Positions 11,193 through 22,104 of a stretch of DNA of 64,000 nucleotides are shown piece by piece. The DNA lies in the NCBI GenBank assembly GCA_009829735.1, contig CM020618.1, positions 10,631,119-10,695,118 on the forward strand, given 5' to 3'. Positions within the stretch are counted from its first letter, which is position 1; each line of letters starts with the position of its first letter. The notes beneath the pieces are model-generated. The model was not told the DNA's origin. It did not search any database and saw only the letters and a program-made list of their open reading frames with translations. The position numbers and the translations under genes were made by a program. This DNA is from Pyropia yezoensis (taxonomy: Eukaryota; Rhodophyta; Bangiophyceae; Bangiales; Bangiaceae).

Positions 11193-12546
11193 AGCGCGCT
11201 AGTGAACCATCAGCTCCACGGGCCAGCGGGGCGCCCGACTGTGGACAAGAGGAGGGAGGGGGGACTAGGTCAGCGACCGCAACGATGGGCGTGTTGGCCA
11301 ACGGGGTTGTGTTCTCGTCGGCCGTCTGGCCCAGCCACGGCGGGGCTGCCTGTCAAGGCCGCGGCCTGTCAAGCCCCCCCCCCCCACAGAACCACCCACG
11401 CTGCGGCACCAGCTTTCCGTGGGCCCGTAGAAAGGGCCGAGGGGGGCGTCAACTTGAGTGGGTGTGGCACCCCACTCCACTTGAGCCCCCGTCCTCCTGA
11501 GAGGGGGGGCGCAGGAATGCATGACGGGAGAGGGTGGGCGATGATCTGGCCTGCTGGGGCAGGAGCCCAAGGGCCCAGCTGCCACGGGTGAAGCATACGC
11601 GTGCAAGGCCCCGCCGCGGCCTCCACGGGCTTACCCCCCGGGTGTGCGCACACTGTTCTTCCCCACCTCCATCTGTCCCGTGCTGGGTGGACTGGCGGCA
11701 TTGACCGTCGGCCACCTCAACCGTTGGCCCAGCTACGCCTGACAGCCGGGACCAGCTTGCCAGCTTGCTGCCAGGTAACCCGCATCCGTGGGGGCGTGGG
11801 GGGGCGGAGGGGGAGGGTGGTGGCCCCGCCGCCGCCGCCGCCGCCGCGGCCGAGAGGCCACGTGACGCCAACTCTGAGTGTCTGGGGGAAGCCCCCTTGC
11901 CGCCCCTCCTCTCATGCTCTCACTGCCGCCGGGCATCTTCCCCCCCTTCCTGACGCCATTCCCGGCGGGGTGGCTGGGGGGCGCGACTGGGGGCTCGACG
12001 CTGCCGACGGTGGCGGATGGCGGGTGCGGCCAGCCCACCCTGTCGTCACGACTGCGGCGCGGCGGTAGCGGGCCACCGCCACGCCGGGGATGCTGCTCCC
12101 TTCGTTCCCACCCCTGCCCCCCCCCCCCCCCACCCAACCTCACTGCATACCACCCCGCTGCACTGCGTGGCTCCCCCCAGCGGACGCCACTCGGCCGTGG
12201 GCACTCTCCGCTCTCAGCACGCGCGCGCTCGTGGCGGTGGCATGCGCGACGGCAAGGAGGGTAGGGGAGGGGGACCCACCCCCACAGGGTCCCGAGCAGA
12301 GGCTCCGCCCCCCTCCCTCTGCATCTCTGCGCTACGCGTTTTCCGCGCCCCCCCTCCCCTCCCCGCCCGCCGACAGCAGCGCATGCCGTCGGGGACACGC
12401 GGAGCGAGCCGTGCTGCCGCCTGGGCCGCACGCTCAGTCGGCAGCCCCGCCCCCCTCTGTGGGCGCACCACGTGGTAGGGGCGTTGGTGGGTGTCCCGGC
12501 GCGTGACGGGACGGGGAAGGGGTAGGACTCGACTAGAGAGTGGGGC

Positions 12547-12566
12547 GGGGGGGGGGGGGGGGGGGG
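12547..12566. repeat. G20 homopolymer
   Basis: Twenty consecutive G on the plus strand. It could form a G-quadruplex and is a likely spot for length errors. Confidence 0.9.
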
Positions 12567-13439
12567 CGTCCACCCCGCCGCGCGTGCGCCCGCGGGGTAT
12601 CTACATACACCGACAGGGGGGAGGGGGCGGGTAGTGCCTGGCATACCCACCACGTCGTGGCCCCACTGGTGGTGCGAGGCACGCGCGCGGGAACACGCGC
12701 TGGACAGGGCGGGACGGCCGCTGAGGGTGGTTTCTTTGGTCGACAACAACCCCCCCCACCGCCCCCTCCCCTGCGCGGACCCTTCGCCCCACTCCCCCCC
12801 CCCGTTGACCCACTCCTGTCTTTGTCTCTTGGTGCAGGTGTGCGCGCGCGCGCGCGTGCGTCGCGGCGGGTGGCCCGGCCGCCCTCCTCGGTGCGGACGG
12901 ATCGACCCGCGCGGCAGCGCCCTTGACCGTCGTGACGACCGGTGCCGGTGGCGAGCGGCCAAGCGGGGAGGATCCAAACCCCTTGGGGGGGGTGGTTCTC
13001 TCTTCCCCCCACACGACTGGCGGAGTTTACGGTGAGTTTGGGAGCCCGGCCGCCCCGCGGCGGCTCGACGCGTGGTGAAACGATGGCACAGGGCGGGGAG
13101 GGTGGCGGTTGTACTGTGGCCATGGAGGCGGTTGCGGCCCGCAGCGGCTGCGGTTGCGGACGCGGCAGCGGCGGCTGCGGCAGCGGCGGCAGCGACCTGC
13201 GCGGCAGTGACGTCAAGAGGAGGGTGCTCGTCGGAGGCGTGGCTGGTGCGCAGCGGCCAGAAAAGCTTGTGGAGCAGAGGACCGAGGAGGCGGCGGGTTG
13301 GTTAGCGCTTGCGGGGGGCTTGTACGACCGACCATGCCCGCACGCTGTGGTGGGGAGGATAACTCGGCCACCGCCGCGGCGGCGCCACGGGAACAGGCGA
13401 CCAGCAGCCGCGGCCCGCGGCGGGGTGGCGGCGACGGGG

Positions 13440-15629
13440 ATGGGGGGGGCGGTGGCGGTGCTCGCCCTCCTCCTGGCAGTGGCCCTGGTGGCGGAACTGG
13501 CGGGCCTCGCGGTGGCCAGCAGGTCGCAGGACCGCTACTGGGACCACGAGACAGAGATGCCCATCAGCTCCTTCTCCTTTCTGGCCTACCGGCGCATCTC
13601 GGGAACGGATGGCCCTGGCATGGTGCTCGGCAACATGGCCTGGTCGACGAGCGGCAAGGGTGGCGAGTCGGGCTCTGCGTGGGTGTTTACCATGCCCTCG
13701 AATGAAAGCGTGACGCTCATGCCCGACCATGCGAGCACGTGGAAGCGGCGGCTGGAGTGGACCATCTCAACGCACACGGAGGATGCTTTTGAAGGGCACG
13801 ACCTTGTCGGTTCCAAGTTTTACATCAAGATGGCGCTCCACTTTCCGTTTGTGTGGCACTCGGTGCTGCGGGCGGGTGCGCGCGTGCCCGCGTCGGTGGC
13901 GGGCCAGGAGCCCGACGGAGATGAAGCGCGGTGGGTGCGGGGCTACCTGGTGGGCCTCGTGGAGGACATGGTCGTGAACATCGCCGCCTCCGAAGGTACC
14001 GCCTTTTGCTCTGACACGGTGCGCCATCGGTCGGGGCTGTGCAACAACAAGAAACACCCGGGCTGGGGGGTGACCAACGCGTCACTGCGGCGGCTGGACG
14101 GGGGGCAGGACCCCGCGTACGCGGACGGGGTGTCGGCGCCGTCGGGCGGCAACCGCCCATCGGCACGCGAAGTCAGCAACGCCATGTGTGCGGAGCGCAA
14201 TGGCAGCGCGGACGGCAACCGGTTTCGCCACACGGAGCTGCTGACGTTTTTTGGGCAGTTGCTTGACCACGACGTGGGCCACACTCCGACGGGCAACAGC
14301 AAGTCCAACCTGCTGTTCAAGGAGGACCTCGACATCCCCATAAACAAGGACGACTACCTGTTCTTTAAGGTGCGCTCGTCCGGGACGGAACTGCCCATGA
14401 CCCGCTCTGTGTACACCCGGCAGCTGACGGCATCGGCGGTGCGGACGCAGCCGAACCGACTCACCAGCTACATTGACGGCAGCGTCCTGTACGGTTCGGA
14501 CGGCTACCGCTGGCATTGCCTGCGGGAGAAGCGGTCGGGGCGGCTGCGGCTGATGGGAAAGGACAAACTGCTGCCCAAGAACCGGGTCGCCGACCTGGGG
14601 CTGACGGTGGAGAATTCGCCCACGTCGGGCCCCGAGTTTTTCGTGTCGGGCGACCCGCGAGCGAACGAGAATGTGATGCTGCTGGCGCTGCACCACGTGT
14701 TTGCGCGCGAGCACAACCGACTGGCAGACAAGATTGCGCGGGCGCGCCCAGAGTGGGATGACACAGCCATTTTTGAGTCGGCCCGCAGTCTGGTTGCGGC
14801 CAAGCTGCAGCAGATCACCTACAATGAGTGGCTGCCGTGCTTGCTTGGTAGCACCCAGTTGCCACCGTACCGTGGCTACAAGGCGGACTTGGACGCGACG
14901 CTGTCGGCGTTTTTCACAACCGCGGCTTTCCGTCTTGGTCATACGCTCGTCAACAAGGAGATTACGAGACTGGGACCCGGCAATCAGCCGTTGGACGGCG
15001 GGCCAGTGTCGCTGCGAAAGGGCCTATTCAACCCGGCGTTTTTTGAAGAGACGGGCACCGACCCGTTTATCCGGGGCAGCGCCAACACGCTCGCGTCTGA
15101 GCTGGACTTGGCTGTCGTGGACGGCCTGCGCAACTTCCTCTTCAACGACATCCCCGGCGAAGGGGGCTTTGACTTGGTCGCCCTCAACCTGCAGCGAGCT
15201 CGAGACCACGCCATCCCAGACTACAATGCCGCGCGGGCGGCGTACGGGCTGTCGCGTAAAACGTCGTGGGGCTCCGTCACGGACGACAGGGACGTGGCTC
15301 GCCGTATGGCCGACCTGTATGGATCGCGCCCCGATGACGTGGATGCGTTTATCGGCATGCTGGCGGAGGACCCGCGGCCGGGTTCGCCCGTCGGGGAGCT
15401 GCTGGGCACCGCTCTGTCCACCGAGTTTGCTCGCCTCCGCGACGGGGATCGCTTCTTTTACAAGAACGTGCGGTGGCCCAAGGCGCTGCGGAGCGCGATG
15501 AGCAGCGAGATTGCGGCTATTGAGGGCGACCGCATTACCATGCGCGGGCTGCTGTTGGCCAACACGGACATTGATACCAAGGATCTGCCGTCGGGCAACT
15601 CGTTCTGCCCATCCGAGCTGCGGAGGTGA
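13440..15629 (+). CDS. Secreted animal-type haem peroxidase
   Basis: Predicted 729-aa member of the animal haem peroxidase (peroxidasin/myeloperoxidase-cyclooxygenase) superfamily, which uses hydrogen peroxide to oxidise substrates such as halides. The start at 13440 was chosen because it begins with a classic signal peptide (MGGAVAVLALLLAVALVAEL). In-frame ATGs at 13083 and 13122 would turn this into an internal anchor. After an unknown N-terminal domain of about 200 residues, the catalytic domain shows distal His277 in GQLLDHD, distal Arg407 in GDPRANEN followed by HHVFAREHNRLA, proximal His501 in FRLGHTLV, and the haem-pocket region LNLQRARDHAIPDYN. N-glycosylation sequons such as NES and NGS fit a secretory route. 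No introns are seen. A role in oxidative or halogen chemistry at the cell surface is inferred. Confidence 0.88.
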   Translation: MGGAVAVLALLLAVALVAELAGLAVASRSQDRYWDHETEMPISSFSFLAYRRISGTDGPGMVLGNMAWSTSGKGGESGSAWVFTMPSNESVTLMPDHASTWKRRLEWTISTHTEDAFEGHDLVGSKFYIKMALHFPFVWHSVLRAGARVPASVAGQEPDGDEARWVRGYLVGLVEDMVVNIAASEGTAFCSDTVRHRSGLCNNKKHPGWGVTNASLRRLDGGQDPAYADGVSAPSGGNRPSAREVSNAMCAERNGSADGNRFRHTELLTFFGQLLDHDVGHTPTGNSKSNLLFKEDLDIPINKDDYLFFKVRSSGTELPMTRSVYTRQLTASAVRTQPNRLTSYIDGSVLYGSDGYRWHCLREKRSGRLRLMGKDKLLPKNRVADLGLTVENSPTSGPEFFVSGDPRANENVMLLALHHVFAREHNRLADKIARARPEWDDTAIFESARSLVAAKLQQITYNEWLPCLLGSTQLPPYRGYKADLDATLSAFFTTAAFRLGHTLVNKEITRLGPGNQPLDGGPVSLRKGLFNPAFFEETGTDPFIRGSANTLASELDLAVVDGLRNFLFNDIPGEGGFDLVALNLQRARDHAIPDYNAARAAYGLSRKTSWGSVTDDRDVARRMADLYGSRPDDVDAFIGMLAEDPRPGSPVGELLGTALSTEFARLRDGDRFFYKNVRWPKALRSAMSSEIAAIEGDRITMRGLLLANTDIDTKDLPSGNSFCPSELRR

Positions 15630-16207
15630 GGAGGCAGCGGAACAGCACCTGCAAGCGGGTTGGAGCTGACCCCCTTTCTCAAGACTATCCACTCATCTTC
15701 CCACCCCTGCTCCTGCTCCCAAACTCTTTCTATCCCCCCTTCACCCTGCTTAACCCATGTGTCACGACGGACCGGTCCGTAACCGCAGTGGCGGTGGCAG
15801 CGTACAGCTGCTGCGCGCTGGCAACCGCCTTACCCGCCCGTACGGGGGCTCGAGGTGCACCCGTCGCCACGGCGCAGCCATTGCACAGACGGCGACGCTG
15901 TCGGCGCAGGGGGGGGGGTTGGTGCGGGGGCGGCTTCCCTCTTGCGTGGCACAAGACGGTGGGTGCCGTCGCAACGAGATAGGGAGAGACTTGTCGTGAC
16001 GCCGCCACTGGCCTCACGGTGCATACCCAACACCCTGAGTAAATGTGAAGAACAAGACAACGATTATTATTTTTACAGACAGCGCCTGGTGGGCGACTGG
16101 ACGCTTTACCCGGCGTGGTACGCAACAGCAATGGGCAACCCTGATGCCCATGCAAACACCACAGTGATAAACTCCCGGGACTGAGTCACCGGACAGGGAC
16201 AACCGCA
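15630..16207. other. Intergenic region between convergent genes
   Basis: 3-prime flanks of the peroxidase and UBX genes. No coding frame or RNA gene is recognised. Confidence 0.5.
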
Positions 16208-18040
16208 CTACTCGGCGGCAGCCTCCTCCCCCCTCTCATCCTCCACTTCTACCACCAACGCCGCCCGCGGCAGCAGCCCCGCCTCCCCCACGGTCCCCCC
16301 CCCCCCACGGCGATACACACGTCGTGGGTTGACCCGCACCAGCACCCAACGGGGGGAGGAGGCCACGGCAGCGACTGCATCTGCCCCCCCCTGGCCAGCC
16401 GCCTCGACAAGCGCCCAGTCAAAGAGGCAGCCGAGCGTGTCGCCGGCCCAAAATGTCCGCACCACCCGTCGCCCGCCGGGCAGACGCAGTGCCACGGCAG
16501 CAACGCCCAGGCCCGAGGAGGGCGGAGGGCGAAGACGGGACTGTGCGTCAGCGACGGCGGCGGCGGCAGCCGCTTCGGCAGCCGAAGCGGTGGCGGCGGC
16601 GGTGCTGTCAGAAGCGGCCGCGGCCGCGTCCGCGGCCGCGCCCGTGCGGGGAGCTTCTGCCTCATTCATGACATCGGCCCCGCCGTCAACGACGGGGCTG
16701 GTACTAACAGCGGCGGTGGCGGCGGGTGTTTCATCCAACGCCGCCGCCGCGTCAGCTGCAGCCGACTCCTCATACGCCGCGTCCTGTTCCGCCAGGAGCG
16801 AACTGCGGTCGGAGACCGTCGCCATCCGTGCGCGCGTATGGTCCAGGAAGAGCGCCAGTTCAGCCGCCGACGCGGCGAGCCGCCCCGCTACCGCGTCAAA
16901 GCCCACAAAGGCGGGGTCAAACATGTCCACTAAGCCCATGCCGCCGCCGCCCACGTCAGCCAGCACCACCACAGCAGGAAGGGCGTGGAGACCCAGCCGC
17001 TGCAGCAGGCCCGCACCTTGGTCGTCCCGAGGCGACAAGTCGCACCCCCAGCAGAGGACGCCGGGCCGGAGCGCCTGCACCCGGTCAACGGTGAGGGAAC
17101 GGAGGAAGGAGTTGGAGCTGGCACCCGGGCCGGTAAGAAGCACGGCGAGCAGCGCCGCCGGGGACCGAGAAGAGCGAATGGCGTCGGCAAGGGAGGGGGA
17201 GGGGTCCAGTGCGGCCGCCACCGCGTCCGCAGCGTCGAGGTCGGCGGGGGAATGCGGAGGCGCCACCGCGCCCACGACAGGGGGCTCGGAGGGGTAGCCC
17301 GGAGTCGCTAGCTGCGCGCGGTGAAGGACGGGCGTAAAGGCCACGCCCGCAGCGCCGCCGGCCATAAGGTCCGCCATGGCTTCCACAGACAGCGACGCGC
17401 CATTTGTGGGGCCCCCGTCGGCTGCACGCTCCGCCGGAGGCAGCACTGCCGGGTGCAATGCGTCCGCCTGCGACTGGAGCCACGCGTCATCGTCAAAGTT
17501 ACCGACGGCGTCGTTGAGATGCGCGGGCAATGGCGGCGCTGTGAACCGACGGCGAGAGTAAAAGGGGTGCGCCGGTCGACGATGACGGGGGAAGGGGGCG
17601 GGGGGGGGCGCGAGAGTCTCATCCAAGTCGTCAATGACAGAGTCGTGAAGGGCTTGCAAGGAACCACCGCCGCCACCGTCACTGTGCACGTCACCGCCAC
17701 CGCCGCCGCCACCGCCGCCACTGCTAAGGGCCTTGCCTCCATGCTCCGCTGCGGGATTTTTGGGTGCGCCCATCATCGCGATGGGACGCACCGGAATCCC
17801 CCCGGCAAAAACGTCGGCCAGCAGCACAGCGTCGCTATGGCCACCACCCCCGCGCCCCCCCCCTCCCCGAGGCCTGGGCAACAAGAGGGTTTGGTCCGTT
17901 GGCGGTACGCACGTCAGCGTCGCCAGTGCTGCTTTCAATCCCCCTACGGTAGGGGACGGCTGAAGCGACCCGAATGGGATGGCATACGTCGTCGACCGCC
18001 AGCGGACGGGGAGGGTCGCGTCAGGGGGGAGCCCAGCCAT
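16208..18040 (-). CDS. UBL-UAS-UBX domain protein (FAF1/FAF2 type), p97/CDC48 adaptor
   Basis: A 610-aa protein starting at the ATG at 18040 (MAGLPPDATLP). Residues 1-90 look like a ubiquitin-like fold, with a paired-strand start and a Gly-rich insertion. The middle (about 290-400) is a UAS/thioredoxin-like domain with a WGCDLSPRDDQG segment and HALPAVVVLADVG. It is followed by EQDAAYEESAAAD, close to the EQDxAYxxSL signature found just after the UAS domain in FAF1, FAF2/UBXD8 and UBXD7. The C-terminal 95 residues form a UBX domain (VALRLPGGRRVVRTFW to the acidic end), the part that binds CDC48/p97. A role in delivering ubiquitinated substrates to CDC48 is known for the family and inferred here. 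There is no hydrophobic hairpin as in FAF2, so a soluble protein is likely. Long Ala and Gly runs are inserted between the domains. Confidence 0.75.
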   Translation of the reverse strand: MAGLPPDATLPVRWRSTTYAIPFGSLQPSPTVGGLKAALATLTCVPPTDQTLLLPRPRGGGGRGGGGHSDAVLLADVFAGGIPVRPIAMMGAPKNPAAEHGGKALSSGGGGGGGGGDVHSDGGGGGSLQALHDSVIDDLDETLAPPPAPFPRHRRPAHPFYSRRRFTAPPLPAHLNDAVGNFDDDAWLQSQADALHPAVLPPAERAADGGPTNGASLSVEAMADLMAGGAAGVAFTPVLHRAQLATPGYPSEPPVVGAVAPPHSPADLDAADAVAAALDPSPSLADAIRSSRSPAALLAVLLTGPGASSNSFLRSLTVDRVQALRPGVLCWGCDLSPRDDQGAGLLQRLGLHALPAVVVLADVGGGGMGLVDMFDPAFVGFDAVAGRLAASAAELALFLDHTRARMATVSDRSSLLAEQDAAYEESAAADAAAALDETPAATAAVSTSPVVDGGADVMNEAEAPRTGAAADAAAAASDSTAAATASAAEAAAAAAVADAQSRLRPPPSSGLGVAAVALRLPGGRRVVRTFWAGDTLGCLFDWALVEAAGQGGADAVAAVASSPRWVLVRVNPRRVYRRGGGGTVGEAGLLPRAALVVEVEDERGEEAAAE

Positions 18041-18553
18041 AGCTGCTACAGCTACCAACGGTGCGTGTCGTACGGAAGTCAAAGGAGGCGAGGAAGCGGA
18101 GGGACACGGAGAGAAGGGAAGGGGGCGCGGGACGGAGGTAAGGTGCGAATGTTGGTGGGCAGAAACAGGCAATCTTCCGCCAGCGTCGTGCGAGGGCAAA
18201 AGGAGGCTGTTGAGCGAAGGTATGCGGAGGGTATGGGAATATGTACAGTACAATAGGTGTGGTGGTCGTGCCAACGTCTTGCGCTGGTGTCCCCAGCCTC
18301 GAGGCTGCCCAATAACACCTGTCGGTTGGACACCCGAGTGCACTGCTGTCGGCTGCCTCATGAACGGTAGAAAAAATCTGAAAAAGCTGTCGGCTGAAAA
18401 TAGAACTGGGCCATTATCCGTGCATGCTTGGCCGGCCTGCTGTCCCCTCATGTTGCGATGCTCTGCGGCTGCCTTGCAGACAGGCTGAAGCAGCTTGTCT
18501 GCGTTTGGTTTGGTTCCGGTGTCTCTGGCCTATCGAGGCTGGTGACTGCCGCC
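18041..18553. promoter_or_regulatory. Divergent promoter region of the UBX and MEMO1 genes
   Basis: 513 bp separate the two start codons, which point away from each other, so both promoters must lie here. No TATA box or repeated operator-like motif is obvious. A shared bidirectional promoter is inferred from geometry only. Confidence 0.4.
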
Positions 18554-19893
18554 ATGGCCACCCAGACGGTCACCTACCGAGCCGCGTCTCACGCTGGTGT
18601 GTTGTGACGTGCTTGCGGGACGTGTTGAGTGTTCTGGCCGCCACCTTGTCGCGCGGGGCTGCCCCCAATCGAGCCGTGTGTTTTCCTGAGTAGCGTCGCT
18701 GATGGTGCGTTTGGGGCCCCGGATGCAGTTTGCGCATGCTTCTGTACGCATGTGAGCGCTGTTCTATAGATGGTCCTCATTCGACTAATGCGTGCCTCGT
18801 GGGGCTCTCCATGGCGCGTTTTCTGTGTGGCTGCGTGCGCTGCGCTGTGATTTACCTGCGCTTCAACGCCGCAGGCAGTTGGTACACTGCGAATGGCCCC
18901 GCACTGGCCCGTGAGCTGACCCAATGGTTGAATGCCACCGGCATACCGCGACCGGGGGCGGCGGCGGCTGCCGGCAACGGTTCTGCCCCGGCATGCTCCG
19001 TCCCGGATGGCCGCCTTCGTGCCATCATCGCCCCTCACGCCGGCTACGCCTACTCTGGCCCCGTCGCCGCGTACGCATATGCTTGCATCGACCCCTCAGC
19101 GTACGACCGGGTGGTGGTGCTGGGTCCCTCCCACCACGTGTACATGCCAGGCTGTGCGGTGTCGACGGCCGCCACCCTCCGCACGCCCATCGGGGACCTG
19201 GTGACCGATGACGTGGCGGTCGCGCAACTCCGCGCCACGGGCCTATTCTCTGCGTTTGAGCCAGCAGCGGACGAGGCGGAGCACTCGATTGAGATGCACC
19301 TTCCGTACCTGGCGCACGTGTTTGGCGCTCGCCGGTCCGCCATCCGCGTCACGTGCGTGGTCGTTGGCTCGCTTTCGACAGAGGCAGAGGCAACGTACGG
19401 CGCCGCGATGGCTCCGCTGCTGCTGGACTCGCCCCGCACCCTAACGGTGGTATCATCGGACTTTTGCCACTGGGGACGTCGCTTCCGCTACACCCGACTG
19501 GGCGATCCGCCGCCGCCGGCAGGGCTGGCCCGTCACGCAGCTATTGAAGCCATGGACCGAGAGGGGATGGCGCTGATTGAGCGTCAGGATGTGCCGGGTT
19601 GGGCTGCCTACCTCAAACGGACCGGCAACACTATCTGCGGGCGGCACCCGATAGGCGTGCTGCTCCGGGCGGTGGAGGCTTGGCAGGGGGGGGGGGCGGG
19701 CCAGGCGTCGGACGCAGCCACGGCTGGCGGCACGGCCAACGGGAACGAGTTGCCCGTAGGGCGCGGGACTCTACGCACCCGCTTTTTGAAATATGCACAG
19801 AGCTCACCTGTGGTCTCTTCCGCCGACTCGTCCGTGTCTTATGCGTCTGGCGTCACCATGCTCGTCGAAGGGAATGCGAGTGACGACGGGTGA
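18554..19893 (+). CDS. MEMO1: MEMO1 homologue (one intron)
   Basis: MEMO-family protein of 353 aa, related to class III extradiol dioxygenases; the human protein binds copper and acts in cell motility and redox control. Two exons were resolved by hand: 18554-18596 (ATG in GCCGCCATGG; MATQTVTYRAASHA) and 18875-19893, with a 278-nt GT-AG intron in phase 1. The junction rebuilds the conserved HAGSWYT start of the family. Later motifs are IIAPHAGYAYSG, LGPSHH, SIEMHLPY, VVSSDFCHWG, TICGRHPIGVLL and YAQSS, which include the conserved His, Asp and Cys residues of the active-site-like pocket. The length is slightly above the human 297 aa because of insertions near residues 45 and 310. Confidence 0.92.
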
Positions 19894-20171
19894 GGGCTCG
19901 CGTGTCGGGCACGACCGCGACTTCCACCGCCTGCCGGGCGTCATCTGTACATTTGGTTGTGTTTCACTGTATGTTCTTGTGCAGACCTCTGGTGCCTTGT
20001 GTTTTGTGCTTTCTCTCACCATTCGAAGGCGCGTTTGTGCAGTGATTGGTTCTGTTTTGTTTTCCTTTCCTCTCAAAAGTTCCGCCCTCGGCTGCCATAG
20101 CCATGAGCCTGTAGTCTAGGCGCCATGGCCAGCGGCGCTGCCGTTTGCGCGCGCGGTCGCCTCTGCCGTGT

Positions 20172-21452
20172 CTAGCCCGTCAAGCTAAAGTAGCTGGTCT
20201 TCACGACCGGTGACTTGACCACCTGGATGGCCACCTCCTTGCCGCGCAGCGGGATGGTCAGCTTCGTGCCTGTCTTGTTGAACGGCTTCTTTGCGTAGCC
20301 CATGCCGAGGGCCTTGCCAGCCGACGGCCCCCAGCCGCCCGACGTGACCTCCCCCACCTCCTCCCCCGCCTCGTTGAGGATCTTTTCATGGCCGCGGGGG
20401 GGCGCCCCCTTTTCCACCACGAAGGTCATCCGCCGGCGTGTGATACCGTCAGCCAGCTGCTTCATGATGACACTGTCACCGAGGAAGCCACCGCCCTCAG
20501 CCCGCCGCCGCTTGCCAATCGTCCACGCCAACGCCGCCTCCACCGGCGTCGTGGTCTCATCAATGTCATTGCCGTACAGACACAGGCCCGCCTCGAGGCG
20601 AAGGGAGTCACGGGCACCCAGGCCGGCGGCGTGGACCGCCTCGTTGGCCAGCAGCGTTTCTGTCAGGGTCACCGCCTGAGAATTATCCACGGAAAGCTCG
20701 AAGCCGTCCTCCCCGGTATACCCACACCGAGTGACGTGGCAGGGGATACCCACCACGTCCGCCGTTTCGGACGCCATGAACGCCATTGTCGACAGGTTCA
20801 GGGAGGGGGCCAACTCGGCCAGAACGGCGGCCGCCTTGGGCCCTTGAAGCGCCAGCAGCGCTGCATCGTCGAGAACCTCAATGTCCACGTCCTTGCCCGC
20901 GGCCCGCGCAGCGGACAGGTGCTCCTGCATGTGTGCCAGGTCCTTGTCCTTGCACCCCGCGTTAATGACCATGCCGATGGTGGCGTCTCCAAGGTTGCTG
21001 ATGATAGTGTCGTCAATGATACCACCAGATTCAGTGGTCAGCACCGATAGCGTGCCAGTGCCAGGCGCCAGGCCAGCCACGTCCGCCACCACGAGGCCCT
21101 CTAGCCACGACACCGCGTCCTTGCCACGGAGGCGAACCTGGCCCATGTGGCTCACGTCAAAGAGGCCCGCCGACGAGCGCACCCACAGGTGAGAGGCCTT
21201 AATGCCCTCGGACGAATACTGGACGGGCATGGAGTAGCCGGCAAACGGCACCATCTTGCCGCCCAGCGACTCGTGGAAGTCATGCAGCACGGTGCGCTTG
21301 AGGGCCTCAGAGGACATGAGCCGGCGAGGCTGCGATGCAGTCGCCACCGCAGCCGCCGTAGCAGCCGGCGACCGGGCGGCACCGCGGGCGGCGGCCGCCA
21401 CCGTCGCGGCGCGCATCGCCGACCAGGCGGGAGCCGAGAGAGCAGACGCCAT
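20172..21452 (-). CDS. GCVT: Aminomethyltransferase, mitochondrial (glycine cleavage system T protein)
   Basis: A 426-aa T-protein, which transfers the methylene carbon from the aminomethyl-lipoyl H-protein to tetrahydrofolate and releases ammonia. The ATG at 21452 gives a 45-residue N-terminus rich in Ala, Arg and Ser without acidic residues, typical of mitochondrial targeting, before LKRTVLHDFHESLGGKMVPF. Family motifs include MPVQY, GLFDVSHMGQ, GGIIDD, LLALQGPKA, RCGYTGEDGFE, ARDSLRLEAGLCLYGNDI and the C-terminal barrel GEEVGEVTSGGWGPS. The size matches the roughly 400-aa human enzyme. The gene is intronless and converges with MEMO1. Partner genes for the P, H and L proteins are not in this window. 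Confidence 0.95.
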   Translation of the reverse strand: MASALSAPAWSAMRAATVAAAARGAARSPAATAAAVATASQPRRLMSSEALKRTVLHDFHESLGGKMVPFAGYSMPVQYSSEGIKASHLWVRSSAGLFDVSHMGQVRLRGKDAVSWLEGLVVADVAGLAPGTGTLSVLTTESGGIIDDTIISNLGDATIGMVINAGCKDKDLAHMQEHLSAARAAGKDVDIEVLDDAALLALQGPKAAAVLAELAPSLNLSTMAFMASETADVVGIPCHVTRCGYTGEDGFELSVDNSQAVTLTETLLANEAVHAAGLGARDSLRLEAGLCLYGNDIDETTTPVEAALAWTIGKRRRAEGGGFLGDSVIMKQLADGITRRRMTFVVEKGAPPRGHEKILNEAGEEVGEVTSGGWGPSAGKALGMGYAKKPFNKTGTKLTIPLRGKEVAIQVVKSPVVKTSYFSLTG

Positions 21453-22104
21453 ACCGACGAGCTTCACAGGGGCAGCCTGGGAGAGGGGGGTGCGCAAATG
21501 GATACAAGGTAGGGGGGGGTGGGGGCAGAGGGAGCGCCGGTTGGGAAGGGGACCCGGGGGACGGCGCCGTGGAAGAGACAGGCGGCCACACGGAGCGACA
21601 CCGTCGGGTGTAGCTGGTCGCGAGCGCGGGGGGGGTGTGGCGGCCAGACACACACGCGTGGCGCCGATGCGGGGGCGGCTCCACCGATTGAAGCGAGGAT
21701 CCCTCCCCCCTTCATCGGACCCAGAATGGACCCGTGCCTGCGGACCAGTTGAGCCACACCCCGCCTCGCTCTGCTGCCACCGCCACACGCGTTGGCCCGC
21801 CTCGGACCAGCAGCGCGCACCCCCGGAGCGGATGGAATGCGCAATCTCTCATCCCCCCCCCACCGCCACCACCCCCCTCTGTTGCATCGGTCCGTGGCCT
21901 CTTCACCACACTTCACTCGACGAGTTGGCCTTTTCGCCACGTGGGCGGTGCGGGTGGGGGTCAATGCACCCAACTCTCCGCAGCTGATTGGCAGACTGGT
22001 GTAGGCCCAAAGGATCGAAGATGAGGAGGCCTGAGCATGGACAACGTTGTTTTCGAGTCTTTTCAGACAGATCAGTCTGCTTTACACTGAATGCATGATA
22101 TATT

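Larger units (their letters stand above)
8854..13439. other. 4.6-kb region without a recognised gene
   Basis: Open frames on both strands are long because the DNA is GC-rich, but their translations are Arg/Pro/Gly-rich, lack family motifs, and no frame keeps the G/C-third codon pattern of the neighbouring genes. The segment 9500-10300 is closer to 50 percent GC. The region includes a 26-bp perfect palindrome (11167-11192) and a G20 run (12547-12566). It should contain the divergent promoters of PRP16 and the haem peroxidase. A fast-evolving gene or noncoding RNA cannot be excluded. Confidence 0.45.

Noticed and set aside
11733-12977. 414-codon minus-strand frame
   Set aside because: Arg/Pro/Gly-rich translation without motifs or biased codon use.
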